Positions 1 through 11,290 of a DNA stretch of 64,000 nucleotides are shown in pieces. Below the pieces are notes generated by a model. The model did not search any database. It saw only the letters and a program-made list of their open reading frames with translations, and was not told where the DNA came from. Source of the DNA: Persicaria tinctoria (lineage: Eukaryota > Streptophyta > Magnoliopsida > Caryophyllales > Polygonaceae); the NCBI GenBank assembly GCA_037127255.1, contig JBANSL010000004.1, forward strand, positions 50,169,702 through 50,233,701, written 5' to 3'. Position 1 is the first letter of the stretch. Each line of letters opens with the position of its first letter. Made by a program: the position numbers and the translations under genes.

Positions 1-1440
1 CCAAGTGATAGTTTTTTGTTATTTTAGATCATATCCTTGTGTTAAATGAAATCTGAACTTGCATACACCATGAATATTCTCAGATGTTCTGAATAGAAGT
101 TTTGGTATTCTTGGATGTTGATTATATCATACCCCTTTTGTGGAGTCATTGTCCAATTTCTAGACTTGGACACTTAAATTCTTAGGTTCACTTTAATGAA
201 TTCGTTGTTTTGTTGTTTGATTTATGTTTTCTTTATGCGTTTGATTGAGTAGGTTTTGGAGCAAGTTAGTGGTCAAACCGCAGTTAAATCCAAGGTAATC
301 ATACTTCTTTTTCACTTGACTCTCTTTCTAATTTTACTTTTAAATGCATCTAGACCGAAAAAAGAGAGATAAATTCCAAGTGGATTTTCTCCATATGCTG
401 CAAAAACTTGGAAATAGTAGTAGATTGTCATTGTGGGACTAAAATCTCAGTGAACTTCTCTAGTGCTCTACAAATGTGTAGCATTTTGATAAAATTTATT
501 ATTCTTGTAGCATAGATATCATAACGGATGGAAATATATTCTTATTTCAACCTACTTAGCACCTATTTAGAAAATCTCCAATATACTTCTCGAGTGTTCT
601 ACAAACAAGTAGCAATTTCATAACTTATGTATCCATCTTTCTTATTAGTGTAGCATATATACGAATTTGATATTCACTTTTCTTTGTAGTTTTTAAATAA
701 GAGGAAAAACAAGATGTTGAGGAGAGGCATACGAAGCTGAAAGAAGCATGAGAAGAATTTAGGAGGATGTTAGAAGTAAGTAATGTGTATCTTTTGTATT
801 TCTTTCCTCTTTTTATATGTACTTTGGAGTGCAAAATAACTTTCTGAAGTCCTGAGCCAACTTTATTGCAGGTAAAGTGAGCTAATTTCAGGGACTTGGT
901 ACACAATTAGATGTAGCTTTAGTTAAATTGTACACTTTAACAACAAATCAGCAAATATATTTGGTGAAGACTAACGATTCAAAGATGTCAAAAGTAATAG
1001 GCATCGAGATTACGTGTCTAAACTAGAAAAGAAGGTATGCTCCTTTTCAAGACTATTCTCATAACCTTACAAAAATATTATCTAGACTAGGAATTTTATG
1101 TTGTGACTTGTCTAATTTTTACATGCTAAATAAGAGTTTATAAGCTCCCTTATTTTGCATGCTAAATCTGAATTTTTGGGGTTTTAGGTGAGACAATGAA
1201 GTGATGGTGGAGGAGAAGTAGATGCAAAGAAAAGTACAAAGAGATTCCTTCTTAATGGATGGCAATTATATATAGACACTATTATACTGTGTAACTCTTT
1301 TTCTCACTCTTTAACCTTCTTTGTTTCCATGTAAATTTTAGCACGCTTCAGTTGTATTTTTCTAATTCAGTAACTACTACTGTAATTCTCTAGTAGGGCA
1401 ATGTATTATTATGATTATATTTTTTTTAATTATTGAACTT
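1..1440. other. AT-rich segment, possible remnants of a spliced gene
   Basis: No convincing ORF is present. Several short blocks look like exons between splice-like borders on the plus strand. One lies at about 253-294, preceded by AG and followed by GTAATC. Others lie at about 700-778 (Glu/Lys-rich, coiled-coil-like, with an in-frame stop), about 870-1034 (followed by GTATGC) and about 1187-1260. Introns between them would be T-rich. I cannot assign a family, and stops interrupt the conceptual exons, so this may be a decayed host gene or chance. Confidence 0.2.
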
Positions 1441-1610
1441 CCATGGCGTTTGAAAAACGCAATGGAATGTGATTTTTCTATATGAAAAATGAAAACCATG
1501 GCGTTTTTTAAACGCCATGGAATATATCTTTTAGTCATATTGGGCAGATACTACGACATTTACAAAATGCCATGGATAACATTTTCCATGACGTTTCACA
1601 AACGCCATAA
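1441..1610. repeat. Cluster of short ATGGCGTTT inverted repeats
   Basis: Three diverged palindromes sit within 170 bp. The best, 1496-1520, has two perfect 11 bp arms (CCATGGCGTTT and its complement) around TTT. Weaker copies lie at 1441-1464 and about 1568-1606. Such clusters can be termini of foldback or MITE-type elements, but no target-site duplication was found. Confidence 0.5.
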
Positions 1611-2361
1611 AAATATGGGCAAAAACATGGGTGTCATGAATGACCCTAGATACTTAGTGCTTTGGACTCCTCGCATTGTGTCCCATCTTGCCAAACTATT
1701 ATCTCACCGAGCAGGGTCGATCTACCTTTTATCTCCTGAGGTGATCGGATTTTCTTTCACTCATTAAATTTTCCATATTTTCGAAACATTCATGCCAAAC
1801 TCCACATATGATATATAACAACACAATAACCATATAATAATCTCCATAATGTAGCTTTCATTCTCAACATAATCCCCTGATAGGAAATAAGGTAAAGAAT
1901 TGGCAATATTGAATAATATGAAATAAGGCTCAATATGACTTTTGTGATGCATAAGCATAGGTTTGGCTAAGGAATATAAACATATATCATATATGGAAAT
2001 ATAAAGTCCTCCATCCTCTTATCATGCAAGATGTCAAAAGCAATATCAAATTTTACCTCCTTTCACGGTTTTCATAAAATAATGCACTTCATTGTGACTT
2101 TCCTTTACTAGGCAATTTCATGATATATCTCTAATGAATCCAATTTTGCATCGTCGAGTTCAATTAAAGCTTCCATGACACTTATTCAAAAATTTCAATG
2201 GGGGTCATTTTTATAAACTTTGGAAAACATGTATATAAGCACATAAATCAAATATGAATCCAAAGTAGCCATGCATAAACAATTCAAGAAATCAACTCTA
2301 AATATGCACACATATTGTCAAATATGTCAAATATGCACAAAGTAAGCCTTTCCCTCACCCC

Positions 2362-2376
2362 CATACTTAAACATTA
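2362..2376 (-). promoter_or_regulatory. Polypurine-tract-like site of element A
   Basis: On the minus strand TTTAAGTATGGGGGTG follows a segment (about 2370-2395) matching the one before the first purine tract of element B (about 56135-56172). It corresponds to the internal rather than the LTR-adjacent tract of B. Confidence 0.5.
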
Positions 2377-2764
2377 CAATGTCCTCACTGTATAAAAAAA
2401 TAAGGGTGAAGAAAGAAACTCACTAGACAGGTGTGCGAATCGTCGGAATCGAGTGCAAATGCTGTAAGCCTTGGTCGATTTAGAGTGGGCATGGTCGATA
2501 TCGACCTACTGTACTCGAAATGGAGTGTTGCTCTTTTCCTTATTCCTGAAAAAAATTAGGGAAATACCCACAATAGAAAATATAATGTCCAAAACCAAAA
2601 ACAAAAGCAACAGTGTCCAAAAATCCCAAAAACTAAATGTCTATTTACAAGCTCTAGATTTTATAGTCGCTAGGCCGACTTCTCCATAAAGCTTAAGGTG
2701 GCATTTGCAAGGCCCATGTAGCTTGAGCTTCAAACAGGACTCCATTCTTGTCCATCAGCTGCAG

Positions 2765-3389
2765 TCATCCGGAATGGATCTTGTTCACCGTGAAAGGGCC
2801 GATCTTCTTCTTCTTGAACTTGTTGGGGAACCAATTATCATTTGACTTGAAAACATAGACATTGTCTCCAATTTCATATTCCTTGGGCTCATCATCGGAA
2901 ACCCTACATAAGCGCACATACCAAGGCAAACCTCTCCCATGTATAGATAGATCTTTAATTGAAATAGGAGAAGAAAGATCAATACCTTGGGTTACCTTTG
3001 CATAATCGGACTCTGGAACCTCCTGAGGATCTGGTCGAGATTGACCTGTGTTAGTCGATATCGAGCTCTGCTGCTCTAGTGGATTCAATCGATTCCGGGG
3101 AAGACTGCTCGATTCGGGGAGGTCGATATCAACTAGAGGTGATCGATATCGAGTGCTGCTGCTCGAAATCGGGTTGCTCTGGCTCAACATGTAGAGTCGA
3201 GTCGATGTCGATGGGTCGATATCGACCAAGTTCACTCGATATCGAGTGGTCTGGCTCGATTTTCCCTAGCTCGACTTCTGGTGGGGTCAACTCGACTTGG
3301 TCTAGTCGATTTTGAGTTATGGCGGTCGATATCGACCTACTTTGTGATTCAGTCGATTTTTCCTGGTCGATTTCGACCCCATACTTAAG
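2765..3389 (-). pseudogene. Post-protease ORF of element A, distal part, with integrase C-terminus-like end
   Basis: The frame from 3389 to 3129 is rich in SIST, DID and RYRP repeats produced by TCGATATCGA motifs. After a frame change it continues to about 2765. The last about 45 residues contain a GD-x-V-Y-V-F block and then KKKKIGPFTV, resembling the GPF/Y end of Ty3/gypsy integrases. If that reading is right, most of pol was deleted and the integrase tail was left fused behind the protease linker. The resemblance rests on about 35 residues and could be coincidental. Confidence 0.45.
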
Positions 3390-3394
3390 ACCTG

Positions 3395-5426
3395 TGTTGT
3401 GAGCTGACTCTGCCATGTTTTACAGTTGCTTTTATATCGTTTTCTATATACATTTCATGCATTTGGGCTAAGATAATACATAATCTATGTAGTTTATGTT
3501 TATTTGCTAAATTATGGAATCTACACCAATTTCTCTTTAATTTCGCAGAATTCGAGGGAATTTACAACAGTTCTGAGAAAGGGTGGAAAAACTCGGAAAT
3601 CAATTACTGAAGTCCAAGGTCAAGAAGCAACGGAACCAGGACGAATCAAGCCGGAGCTCAACCTTACTCGATCTAGAGTACACTTACTCGATCTCGACAT
3701 AGGGTGTCCGAGCATGTCTTGTCGAGAAGAGCATGATCGAGGAAACTGAGTCAGAGACAACCCGACTCCCAGAGCCTTACTCTATCTCGAGGAATCTAGT
3801 CGAGATAGACCAAATCCTGATGCCATGTCCGGAGTCGAAGAGATGTGCCAAGTCGAGAAGCCGAGGACCTGGAGACGCCGGGCACACTTTACTCGATCTT
3901 GACAAAAGTTGTCGATATCGACAAAATCTTCACCACCAGTCCGAGACAGTGCCGAGGAGAAGAGTCCTCGACCAAGACCAAGCAAGTCGATGAGACATGG
4001 TTACTCGATCTCGAGTAAGCTCCTCGATCTCGAGGACCTTAGAGAGCCAAGGTCCGAGCCATGACGAGCACCAGCTGCTCGACCAAGCCCGGCCAAGCCA
4101 TACTCGATGACACTTCTACTCGATCTCGAGTAACCTTGTCGAGATCAAGGAAACCGCGTCCCGAAGTCGCGTTACGCGTTTAACTGTCCTACTCGATTTG
4201 GGGTTGCTTGGAGCCGAAGATTGCCGAAGTCTATCCGTGTCTATCAACATCTATTTATGGAGAGAAGACCTAACAACACAAGAAGAGATTTACCTATTTT
4301 AGATATAATTTTCCTTTTAGATTTAATTCCTTAATTGCATTTATTTATCTTAAAGTCTTTAGATATAGATTTAGATAAAGATAGATATATTCTATCCTTG
4401 AATAGCAAGGAGTAGAAGGCTATAAATAAAGCCTTAGGGGCTGGTTTTTCATCATTCAATTTCAGAGAGAACAAGTAAGTAGTAGTAGAGAGAGAGAGAG
4501 TTTGTGGTGAGCAAGGTGGAAAGGCGAGAACGGATTTGTCTTGTTTGGTTGTAAGCTTTCTTTATTTAATTCAATGCAAGTTAGTTTCTTTTGTTATTTA
4601 ATGTCTTTCTTGATAATGAAAAGCGAGTAGTCCACCCACTTCTGGGGCTGGGGTGAGCCCAACGGTGGCCATGTAAGATGATGCGGTAAAGATACAATCT
4701 TTTTATGCAATTCGTCTTCTATCCCTATGAGCATGATTCTTTTGTGAGAGTTGAAGGTGATCCTTGTTTGTGTTATTGAAGCGAAAGTGATCTTAATGCA
4801 ACTTGGATTAATTATGTGAAAAGGGTTGGTAACAATCAGGGTTTATGCGAAAACCTCTATACGCCTATTTGTTAGTAATGAAAGTTATTTTGATGAAAAA
4901 CATGATTTTTTATGCCTTTATGTGTTACTTTGCATGGTTATCGTTGTGGTGTTGATACCCTGGCTTTGGAAGTTCTTTATATATCGAGTTTATTTCTGTC
5001 GAAATCCGCGATTCTGTGTTCGAAGTTGCGATTTACAATTTCTTTCTGTTTTAGTCGATCTAGAGTACTGTTTACTCGAGATCGAGTTAGGTTAAGTCTA
5101 GATCGAGTTTCTGTTGATCGATTTTGTGTTTTTGTCATCGCTGTCCTTAGTCGATCTCGAGTAGGTGCTTTATCGAGATCGAGTAGTTATGTCTTTGCTT
5201 TTGTTTCTGCTTTCGTTTGTTATTTCTGTCTTTCTTTCTGTCTTTTGTTTGCTTTTCTGTGAGATTTACAGCTACCTGGGATACGCTGACACGCTTCCTC
5301 GTGGATCGATCCTGACTTCCCACTACTGCATAGGGAGGGAGTCTTGTAATCATTTGTAAGGGACGAAATCTGGTTTGCTGTGATTTATTTATATTTTATT
5401 GCAAGTCTCAATTTCCTCCTACAACA
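3395..5426 (+). mobile_element. Solo LTR F of the element-A family, inserted in element A in opposite orientation
   Basis: A single 2032 bp LTR from TGTTGTGAGC to CTACAACA, with mutually inverted ends. It is flanked by ACCTG (3390-3394) and ACCTA (5427-5431), a 5 bp duplication with one mismatch. No PBS or internal region is attached, which fits LTR-LTR recombination. It shares with LTR A the 'cattTGGGCTA' leader block, TATA box and 3' block. Its motif array uses mainly CTCGATCTCGAG variants (about 3660-4170 and 5050-5190) rather than TCGATATCGA. Confidence 0.85.
4421..4428 (+). promoter_or_regulatory. TATA box of solo LTR F
   Basis: TATAAATA, followed by a leader with a short AG-repeat tract (about 4487-4500). 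It corresponds to the TATA boxes at 51661 and 58300 in element B. Confidence 0.5.
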
Positions 5427-5612
5427 ACCTAGCAAAGCATCCGAAAAATAGTTAGTCCATATCGACTTACCTTGGTCTATGTCAAGTGGATTCTCTGCTT
5501 CTTCGTTCATGATGACCATGGTCTCGTCCACCTGGGCCTCCATATCCCTCTTTTCTAGCTCTTCGAGGGTCATATTTCTTACCTTTGGCTCCCCGCAAGT
5601 TATGTATCCGGC
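5427..5612 (-). pseudogene. Post-protease segment of element A, proximal part
   Basis: This Glu-rich ORF segment follows the protease and includes one VDID-like motif derivative (PLDIDQ). It is interrupted at 5427 by solo LTR F. Removing F and one copy of its target duplication lets the frame continue directly into 3389 and below, so this was one continuous ORF before the insertion. Confidence 0.6.
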
Positions 5613-6236
5613 TCATATGGACTTTACCTCTTCCATGGGACTTGTATGTCTTTCAGTTTTATTAAAGGAATACTCAATTACCTCATCGCTAATGTTGAAA
5701 GTGAGCAGTCCCTTCCTTACGCTTATGTTGGCGTCCACCGTCGCCAAGAAAGGCCTTCCTAGAATCATTGGACAAGAAGGGTCCTCTGCCATATCAATTA
5801 CTAAAAAATCAGCAGGGAGGAAGAACTTACCTACCTGTACTGGCACATTTTCCACCATGCATGTTGGGATGACCACCGTGTTGTTCGTCATATAAAGTTT
5901 AGCATCCACATGCTCTAAAGCACCTATCTTAATCTTGGACCAGATTGATAAAGGCATTATACTTACACTGGCTCCCAAGACACATAAAGCATTAAATCTA
6001 TATTGACCAAACCCAATGGTTATAACAAACTTACCTAGATCTGGCCTCTTTTCAAGTACGTCCATCTGGCTGCACTCCTCTGCAATCTCAGCCATTGACC
6101 GCTTTTTGCTCAGAATCTCCTTGAGGAACTTGACATATGATGGTGTCTCATTAAGAGGTTCTGTGAAGGGTATCGTGACATTGAGCCTTTGAAGCATCTT
6201 AATGAAACGTTGGAACTTCTTCTCTGTAGGATCAAT
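5613..6236 (-). pseudogene. Retropepsin (aspartic protease) of element A, active-site Asp lost
   Basis: The N-terminal part has the Athila-type lead-in (VTIPFTEPL, then YVKFLKEILSKKR). The catalytic loop normally reads LCDLGAS in this family; here it is LCVLGAS, with the codon at about 5979-5981 encoding Val. The flap-side block VENVPVQV and the MILGRPFLAT motif are present. The protease would mature Gag, but the Asp-to-Val change predicts no activity. The ORF continues beyond the domain into a linker. Its 5' end is cut by the hAT MITE, and the upstream gag is in another frame. Clade identity is clear from motif order. Confidence 0.85.
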
Positions 6237-6804
6237 CAGTGTTCTAAAAATCACCCCTAGGCGCTAGGCGACACAGCACCTAGGAATTTTTAAGCCTATG
6301 CGGACCTCTGGGCGGAAATTCGTCCAGAAACTGCCTAGTCCCGCCTAGGCGCTGCCTAGGCACCGCCTGGTCCCGCCTAGGCGCCGCCTGATCCCGCCTA
6401 GGCGCCGCCTGGTCCCGCCTAGGGGCCGCCTGGGCCCGCCTAGGCACCGCCTAGTGCAACGATTATTCAATCTGCGCTTCTAAGCATATGATTAGTTGAC
6501 TTAGGGTTTTTTTATCCCCATGACGGGATGCATTTGCTTTTCAGTCGAACTTATAGTTTTGGATTTTAGGAGGTTTAGAGTTGTTAGTCAGACATGTACT
6601 TTTGCGTTTATTTACTTTAGTGTTAGTTAACTACTACAAATTTGGGTTTATGAGTGATATTATGGATTATTATTACATTATATGAATTATTGACAAGTGT
6701 TATTCGTCAAAATATAAGGAAATAATCAAGTTTGTTCTAAGTCCGCCTAGGCGCCGCCTAGACACCCGCCGCCTAGCGGCCGTCTAGCGCCTTTTAGAAC
6801 ATTG
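6237..6804. mobile_element. hAT-type MITE inserted between gag and protease of element A
   Basis: A 568 bp element with 13 bp terminal inverted repeats (CAGTGTTCTAAAA at the left, CAATGTTCTAAAA at the right read inward) and an exact 8 bp target duplication GGATCAAT at 6229-6236 and 6805-6812. The CA-R-TG ends and 8 bp TSD fit the hAT superfamily. Both ends are packed with CCTAGGCG-type GC-rich repeats (about 6253-6455 and 6740-6792) while the centre is AT-rich. It has no coding capacity, so it is non-autonomous. Confidence 0.9.
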
Positions 6805-6839
6805 GGATCAATTGAAGATTTTGTCGAAAAAGTCAGCTT

Positions 6840-8641
6840 TTTCTTTGGAGGAGGTGCTGATGTCGAGTGTGGATGGTCGAAATCGACTGGCGTCTGGTCG
6901 ATATTGACCTGTGTCTGGTCGATATCGAGTGGATTGGCTGGTCTTGGGATTTATGGCGGAATTGGGTTGATTTTGACCTGTGGGGGTCGATATCGACTGG
7001 GGACTGGTCGATATCGACTGGGTTGGTCGATATCGACTGGTCTCCAGTGCCCTTTTCCTCTGTCGTTTGCTCAGGCGTTTGCATCTGTCGCCCACTCCTT
7101 AGGTTCATAGCAGCCACCTGTCCAGTAGATTTACTCTTAGGGTTAGGCTCAGAGGTTCTAGGGAGCGTACCTGATTGTCTAGGGACGGATGTTGCCAGCT
7201 GGATAATCTTTGTGTCAATGAATTTCCTCCAGATATCGATTTCCCCAAGCCTAGAGTTGACACCATGCATCTGCGTGTAGATGGAATTGATAGACTGCTT
7301 GGTGTCTGAATGATTCGTCTGCATCTCCTCAAGGATGGTCTGCAGGTCATCCTTCTTACCTTCTCTGTTAGGGTGACCATGAGGTCTGTAGGGAGGGGGA
7401 ATATGATGCTGGGGCTGGCGATAATAGCTCAAGTTCTGGTTCTGATGTTGTCCTGAGTACTGTCCCCCAGCATACCTTACCTCCTCGTGGGTCTCTCCTT
7501 GATGTACTTGATCGACGTGTGGGCACGCAGTAGTGTTGTGCCTCACAGACCCACATTCCAAACAAGGTTTATCTTTAGAGAGAAATTTTACCTGTTTGGT
7601 GAGACGACGTACCTGATCGTTGTGGAACTGTTCCCTGACGTCTGGATTAATTTATTTTGGTGGCACATACAACGACATAGATGGGGCAGGCCTTTCATAC
7701 CTTTCGTCAGAAGTGGCTGCAGAAGTCCCATATGTGTTGTCGTAATTGGCCAGTGTCTCAAATACCTCCCATGCACGTCGTGGAGTGTACCCGAGATACT
7801 CATAGTTGGTGTAGTTGTTGATCCGGTCTTTAGTAGGGCCATCCAGGCAATTGAAGATGATCTCCTGGATGACGTAGGGCGGCTGTCCATGCCTAGGATA
7901 GGATTTCAGAAGCCTTTTGTAGCGCTCTCAGACTTGTGCTAATGGTTCTCCTAGCTTTTGTCTGAAAGCCGTGATTTGTTGTCTGAGGGCAGCTGTCTTT
8001 GTAGGAGGAACGAACTTGTTGAGGAACAGGTCATGTAGTTCGTTCCAAGTGCGAATTGATCGTGCATGCAATCCTTCCAGCCACTGCTGTGCTATTCATG
8101 CAAAGGACCAACAAAAAGCCTTTAGTTTTAAATATTCCAAATTAGCACCATCAACTATAGCTTCACATAAGTCTATAAAAGTGGTGACATGCTCTAAATG
8201 ACATTCATTGATTCTTCCCCTAAGTTGAATCCACACAATTTCAGTAATAAAAGAAGGACGAATTTAAAAATTAATAGCGAGAAGAACGATCGCTGATTCA
8301 GGAACTTGCAGAGTAAGATGCAGATATTCCTTTGCGTTGGCTGGGACATACCCAATCCGCTCCTCAAGTTCCCTCTTTGCGTTGATCTCGCGATCTACAC
8401 TTGCTTCCCACTGCTGCTGGTTTTGTGCATATTCCGCCTCTCGTCGGGCGTGTTCAGCTTCTCTGGTGGTGAGTGCCTCAATCTGTTGGCGGAGTTGCTC
8501 AAACTCCTGTGCAAGTGTGAGCTGGCCCTCATTCTCATTGTCGGATGTCGACATGAGTCTTCTCCTAAGCCTTCGCTGAAGGTGGAAAAGTCTCTCAGGC
8601 TCGAGAATTGGGTCTATAGACGTGCGATCAGTTCTTCGCAT
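6840..8641 (-). pseudogene. Gag of element A (Athila/Tat type), broken
   Basis: The N-terminal ORF (8641 down to 8264) starts MRRTDR and has a Glu/Gln/Ala-rich coiled-coil-like stretch. A capsid-like region follows at about 8263-7590, readable only by changing frame and crossing stops; it matches the Athila-type Gag core, with a WLEGL block and an NKFVPPTKTA block. The C-terminal part holds a zinc-knuckle-like CLECGSVRHNTTACPH near 7561 and the LRSGR block near 7125. It ends in a linker at about 6850-7050 where translated TCGATATCGA motifs give SIST, VDID and RYRP repeats. Gag would package element RNA into virus-like particles. Multiple lesions make it non-functional. Confidence 0.75.
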
Positions 8642-8743
8642 TCACCTGAAAAACAAAAGCAAAAAGAAACAAGTAAAAATAAACTAAAAAGCAAAAACGA
8701 ATATAAAGAAAAGAAAAAGAACTAAAGAGGGCGCGATTGATTA

Positions 8744-8762
8744 CTTCCCCGGCAACGACGCC
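8744..8762 (-). promoter_or_regulatory. Primer binding site of element A
   Basis: On the minus strand TGGCGTCGTTGCCGGGGAAG begins 8 nt inside the LTR end. It differs at one position from the TGGCGCCGTTGCCGGGGA form seen in element D and typical of Athila/Tat-clade elements. It primes minus-strand DNA synthesis. Confidence 0.85.
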
Positions 8763-9590
8763 AATTTTGTTGTTGTAAGAGGATGGTCAAGTATGAAAAA
8801 TAAATAAATATAAAAGCAAACTGACTCCCTGTCTCAGCAAATAAATACAAGACTTCCTCCCGTTGTAGTAGAAGGCAGTCAGTATCGATCCACGAGGAAG
8901 CATGTCAGCGCCCGCCTTTTCAGTTCCAGATCTCATCGGAAAATGTTGGTCGATATCGACCCAGTGAACTCGTTATCGAACAAAGACAGAAACTTGGTCG
9001 ATATCGACCCAGTGAACTCGATATCGACTGGAAAAATCGACTGCAACAACTCAATATCGACTAGAACAGTAACTTGAAACTCGAAATTCGTGAAATAAAT
9101 CAGTAAAATAAAAGACTTCCAAGATCAGGGTTTCAACGCCACAACGATAACCATGTAAAATAACACATAAAGACATAAATGATCATGCTTTTCATCAAAT
9201 AACTTTCGTTATTAACAAATAGGAAAATAGAGGCTTTCACATAAACCCTAATTGTTACGAACCCATTTTCACATAATTAATCCAAATTGTATTAAGATCA
9301 CTTTTGCTTCAATAACACAAACAAAGATCACCTTTAACTTTCGCAAAAGAATCATGCTCATAGGGATAAAAGATGAAATCGCATCAAAAGATTGTGTACC
9401 TTTATCGCATCACCTTACATGGCTACCGTCGGGCTCACCGCGACCCTAGAAGTTGGGTGACTACTCGCTCTTCATCATCAAGAAAGACATTAATAATAAA
9501 AGGGAACTAAATTGCATTAAATAAAATAAAAGAAAGCTTACAACCAATCAAAGCCAAATCGTCTCTCAACTCTCTTGCTCCTCCTCGCCA

Positions 9591-9595
<5 letters not shown>

Positions 9596-9647
<52 letters not shown>
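9596..9647. repeat. (CT)n microsatellite in LTR A
   Basis: An almost uninterrupted CT dinucleotide run of about 50 bp. In the transcribed (minus) direction it is an AG run downstream of the TATA box, so it lies in the expected R/U5 part of the LTR. LTR F has a much shorter AG run in the same place (about 4487-4500). Confidence 0.9.
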
Positions 9648-9650
<3 letters not shown>

Positions 9651-9701
9651 GTAACTAATTCTAACTTGAATTGACTGAATAAAATCCAGCCCCTAATGTC
9701 T

Positions 9702-9709
9702 TATTTATA
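9702..9709 (-). promoter_or_regulatory. TATA box of LTR A
   Basis: TATAAATA on the minus strand, in the position occupied by the TATAAATA boxes of LTRs F and B. It is the likely core promoter of the element; the transcription start would be a few tens of bases towards lower coordinates. Confidence 0.5.
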
Positions 9710-10589
9710 GTGTTCATTCCCTAGATAATTAGGAAAGAAAACTATATCTCTATCTAAATTTATCTATCTTTATTTAATGATTAAATAATGGAAATAAAAG
9801 AAATAAATCTAAAAGGGAACTATATCTAAAGTAGATAAATATCTCTTCCATCTTGATAGAACTTGATAGAATATCCTCTTGTGGATATCTCCATTGGACT
9901 TTGGATAGAACTTTGATTAGACCTCGGATACCCTCGAAATCGGCAACTGGTGGTCACTCGATATCGACCAGCCTAGGTCGATATCGACCAGCCTAGGTCG
10001 ATATCGATCTGCAATTTCTCAGCTTCACTTCCTGACTCGATCTCGGCTCCAGGGGAGGAAAATTGACCACTTGTTACTCGATATCGACTTGACTAGGTCG
10101 ATTTCGACCTGCATTTTCCTACTCCAGCTCCTTGGTCGATTCCTGGATCTTGACTCGACTTGGTCAACTCGATATCGACCCGGTGTGGTCGATATCGACC
10201 AACTCTGTTCATCTTCACTCGATTTTGGCTTTTCAAGGTGAATGTCGACTGACTCCCTCGATATCGACCAGACTAGGTCGATATCGACCTGTGTGTCGAA
10301 TCGATTTTCTCGTTTCCAACTCGATTTGTCCTGGTTCCGCTACTTCTTGACCTCGGACTTTCTGTAGTTGACTTCGAGCTTTTCCTCCTTTCTCTGAACT
10401 GCTGTAAATTGCCTCGATTTCTGCAAAATTAAACAGAAACTGGTGTAGATTCCATAATTGGCGAATAAGCATAAACTACATAGATTCTGAACTATTCTAG
10501 CCCAAATGTATGAAATGCATGCATAAATTTATATAAAAGTAAGCATAAAACATGGCAAATTAGGCTCACAATAGCTAGGCATTGCGACG

Positions 10590-11290
10590 ATGACAGATGT
10601 TGAAGCGTTCGTTGCGTGGATGAAAGATGGAAGTGACCCCATCCGGTCGGTCGAAGGCACCCTACTGCACAAGGAGTTCTTCGGGGCACTCCAATCACCG
10701 ACCACCTGGGTGTCATTCGAGGTTACGTTCCCACATCGTGGTTCGATGCATCACCTTCCTCCTCATATGGTCTTCCATATAAATGATTTTTCCTTGCGTG
10801 TAGAATATTGAGCAAACTTGTGCCCTCATGCAGAACTGAAGGTCATCAACGCAGATGACAAGTACGAAGGCGTCGCCATTCTTGATTTCTTCTGGGTCGT
10901 ATCTGTTGCTCAAGAAATTGGCGGATGTGAAGCGGAATCTTGACGTGGTCAAGGGGGACGACACAATGACCCACTACTTCGACGTCAAGTTGCCGCAGAT
11001 GTTTCCAACGGGTTGGGCCGATGTCGACCGGTTGTTGGTGCCTTGGAATATGAAGAACGAGCACTGAGTGGCCCTTGACATCAATTTCGCGGAGTGAGCA
11101 TTGGACGTCTACGATCCCGACATAAGCCACTTCGCTGAGCGCCATATGGCGGGCCTTCTCAAGCCGGTGACCCACCTCCTCCCCATTCTGATTAACACCC
11201 ACCCCGAACTTCGAGTGAAATGGGTCGGCAAAGTCCCGAAACCCTTGGCGTACAAAAGGGTGAAGGGGATTCTCCAAAACAAACAATCGT
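10590..11290 (+). pseudogene. Ulp1-like (C48 family) cysteine peptidase remnant
   Basis: Short frames joined across stops give the order seen in C48 peptidases. A DVDRLLVPWN block at about 11018-11050 is followed by NEH, a stop where Trp is expected (NEH-W-VAL), then a VYDPDISHF block at about 11107-11133. His and Asp of the catalytic triad are recognisable. The Cys-containing segment that should follow is not, and the next segment carries a hairpin instead. ULP1-like genes are known cargo of plant Mutator-like elements (the Kaonashi group in Arabidopsis). At least two stops and one frameshift show it is dead. Confidence 0.55.

Larger units (their letters stand above)
1760..10573 (-). mobile_element. 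Element A: Athila/Tat-like Ty3/gypsy retrotransposon, non-autonomous, 3' end incomplete
   Basis: Read on the minus strand the order is 5' LTR (8771-10573), PBS (8744-8762), gag (about 6840-8641), retropepsin (5613-6236), a motif-rich post-protease ORF (5427-5612 and 2765-3389) and a 3' noncoding region with a PPT-like tract near 2362-2376. No reverse transcriptase or integrase core is present. The gag and protease resemble the Athila/Tat clade, as does the TGGCGYCGTTGCCGGGG-type PBS. Two later insertions interrupt it: a hAT MITE at 6237-6804 and solo LTR F at 3395-5426. No 3' LTR is recognisable. The left limit near 1760 is a guess based on the end of 3'-noncoding-like sequence. Confidence 0.75.
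8771..10573 (-). repeat. 5' LTR of element A
   Basis: On the minus strand the repeat runs from about 10573 (TATTGTGAGCC, where TG would be expected) to CTTACAACA at 8771, next to the PBS. It is homologous to solo LTR F and more distantly to the LTRs of element B. It shares the leader-like segment near its 5' end, the TATA region and the block around 'cgaggaagc' near its 3' end. It carries many TCGATATCGA motifs at about 8945-9060 and 9955-10290, and a (CT)n tract at about 9596-9647. Confidence 0.75.

Noticed and set aside
1489..1767. 92-codon plus-strand frame across the palindrome cluster
   Set aside because: It reads through inverted repeats and has no domain; likely chance.
3079..3416. 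Overlapping long frames on both strands in motif-rich stretches (also 6802-7280, 10132-10350, 50929-51426, 54113-54623)
   Set aside because: TCGATATCGA is self-complementary and stop-free in all frames, so such stretches stay open on both strands by composition. Only the frame continuous with gag or protease is credible.
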